A stretch of 64,000 nucleotides of DNA from VFKU01 sp964620045 (GTDB lineage Bacteria > Hydrogenedentota > Hydrogenedentia > Hydrogenedentales > GCA-2746185). The notes under the pieces are model-generated. The model worked only from the letters and a program-made list of their open reading frames with translations, was not told the origin of the DNA and did not search any database. Positions 63,767 to 64,000 of this stretch are shown piece by piece (the stretch's first letter is position 1; each line of letters opens with the position of its first letter). The DNA is taken from contig CAZUJL010000004.1 of assembly GCA_964620045.1 (NCBI GenBank), positions 124,001 to 188,000 of the forward strand, read 5' to 3'. Both the position numbers and the translations under genes were made by a program.

Positions 63767-64000
63767 ATGAAGTCTACTGTCGCTATTGCCGTCGTTGTCG
63801 CAGCGGCCATTGTCGCGGCTGCGTTCTCCGCCCTCGCCACGGCCTATCTGCTTCCGCGCCCCAAACCAGCGCCCGAAGTAACAATCCCGGCTCCCGTCGC
63901 CGTCGATGACCACTCCGCCGAACTCGCCGATCTCCGCGATCAACTCGCCAAGGCGAACGCCCGCATCGCCGAACTCGAAGCCGAAGCAGTGCCCGCCGCA
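63767..64000 (+). CDS. Membrane-anchored coiled-coil protein, cut by window end
   Basis: The 78 visible codons encode an N-terminal membrane segment (STVAIAVVVAAAIVAAAFSA), a Pro/Ala/Val-rich linker (PRPKPAPEVTIPAPVAVDD) and the start of a heptad-like coiled coil (ELADLRDQLAKANARIAELE). GGAGG ends 6 nt before the ATG. The remainder lies beyond the window, so the family cannot be named. It could be a periplasm-facing structural or signalling protein. Confidence 0.75.
   Translation, partial: MKSTVAIAVVVAAAIVAAAFSALATAYLLPRPKPAPEVTIPAPVAVDDHSAELADLRDQLAKANARIAELEAEAVPAA

Overview
The window is GC-rich, densely coded bacterial DNA with 48 protein genes and no rRNA, tRNA, CRISPR array, insertion sequence or phage gene that I can see. 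The gene content points to the PVC/Planctomycetota-like world, with Candidatus Hydrogenedentota, Lentisphaerota or Planctomycetota as the best guesses. The evidence is a planctomycete-type cytochrome/DUF1549/DUF1553 protein next to a DUF1501 protein, two Pirellula/Verrucomicrobium-type heme-binding dehydrogenases, three sulfatases, several exported Gfo/Idh/MocA oxidoreductases, and DUF1080, DUF2961, DUF6786 and DUF6807 proteins. I cannot fix the phylum because no ribosomal or other marker gene is present.

Layout. 1-3189 (minus): outer-membrane barrel protein followed by two sulfatases, the second cut by the window edge. 3503-6468 (plus): an exported double-VOC/DUF5675 fusion, a small lipoprotein and a patatin lipoprotein, closed by a bidirectional terminator. 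6535-25251: a sugar locus. It holds a huge secreted beta-helix/CBM protein, a four-gene minus operon (ADP-ribosylglycohydrolase family enzyme, acyltransferase-like membrane protein, beta-propeller glycosidase, LacI regulator), a divergent amidohydrolase, a ribose-type ABC importer with ribokinase, and a divergent DUF1549-DUF1501 pair. Three near-identical 16-bp palindromes with the central CG typical of LacI-family operators lie in front of the three transcription units and suggest one regulon. 25232-32476: SRPBCC protein, DUF6786, DUF2961/GH172, GH99-like enzyme, third sulfatase and a ceramidase-like enzyme. 32564-36330: TetR-controlled HlyD-ABC-permease exporter with a textbook promoter and palindromic operator.

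36409-41584: Tat-exported oxidoreductase, phosphodiesterase-like enzyme, second oxidoreductase, and an overlapping PIG-L deacetylase/NagB-like pair in which a catalytic Asp of NagB is replaced. 41741-50118 (plus): a large glycosidase-like protein translationally coupled to a PVC dehydrogenase, a dimethylformamidase-like protein and a second ceramidase-like enzyme. 50115-55045: DUF1080 sugar hydrolase, D-cysteine desulfhydrase/ACC deaminase family enzyme, and a second PVC dehydrogenase. 55054-61638 (minus): five overlapping genes (oxidoreductase, DUF6807, oxidoreductase, HpcH/HpaI aldolase, large glycosidase-like protein) read as one operon. 61776-63727: aguB-aguA, converting agmatine to putrescine. 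The window ends inside a membrane-anchored coiled-coil protein.

Taken together the region serves external degradation of complex, sulfated or N-acetylated glycans and related conjugates, oxidation of the released sugars outside the cytoplasm, and uptake of a pentose-like sugar. Product names rest on motif recognition by eye. Substrates are inferred throughout.
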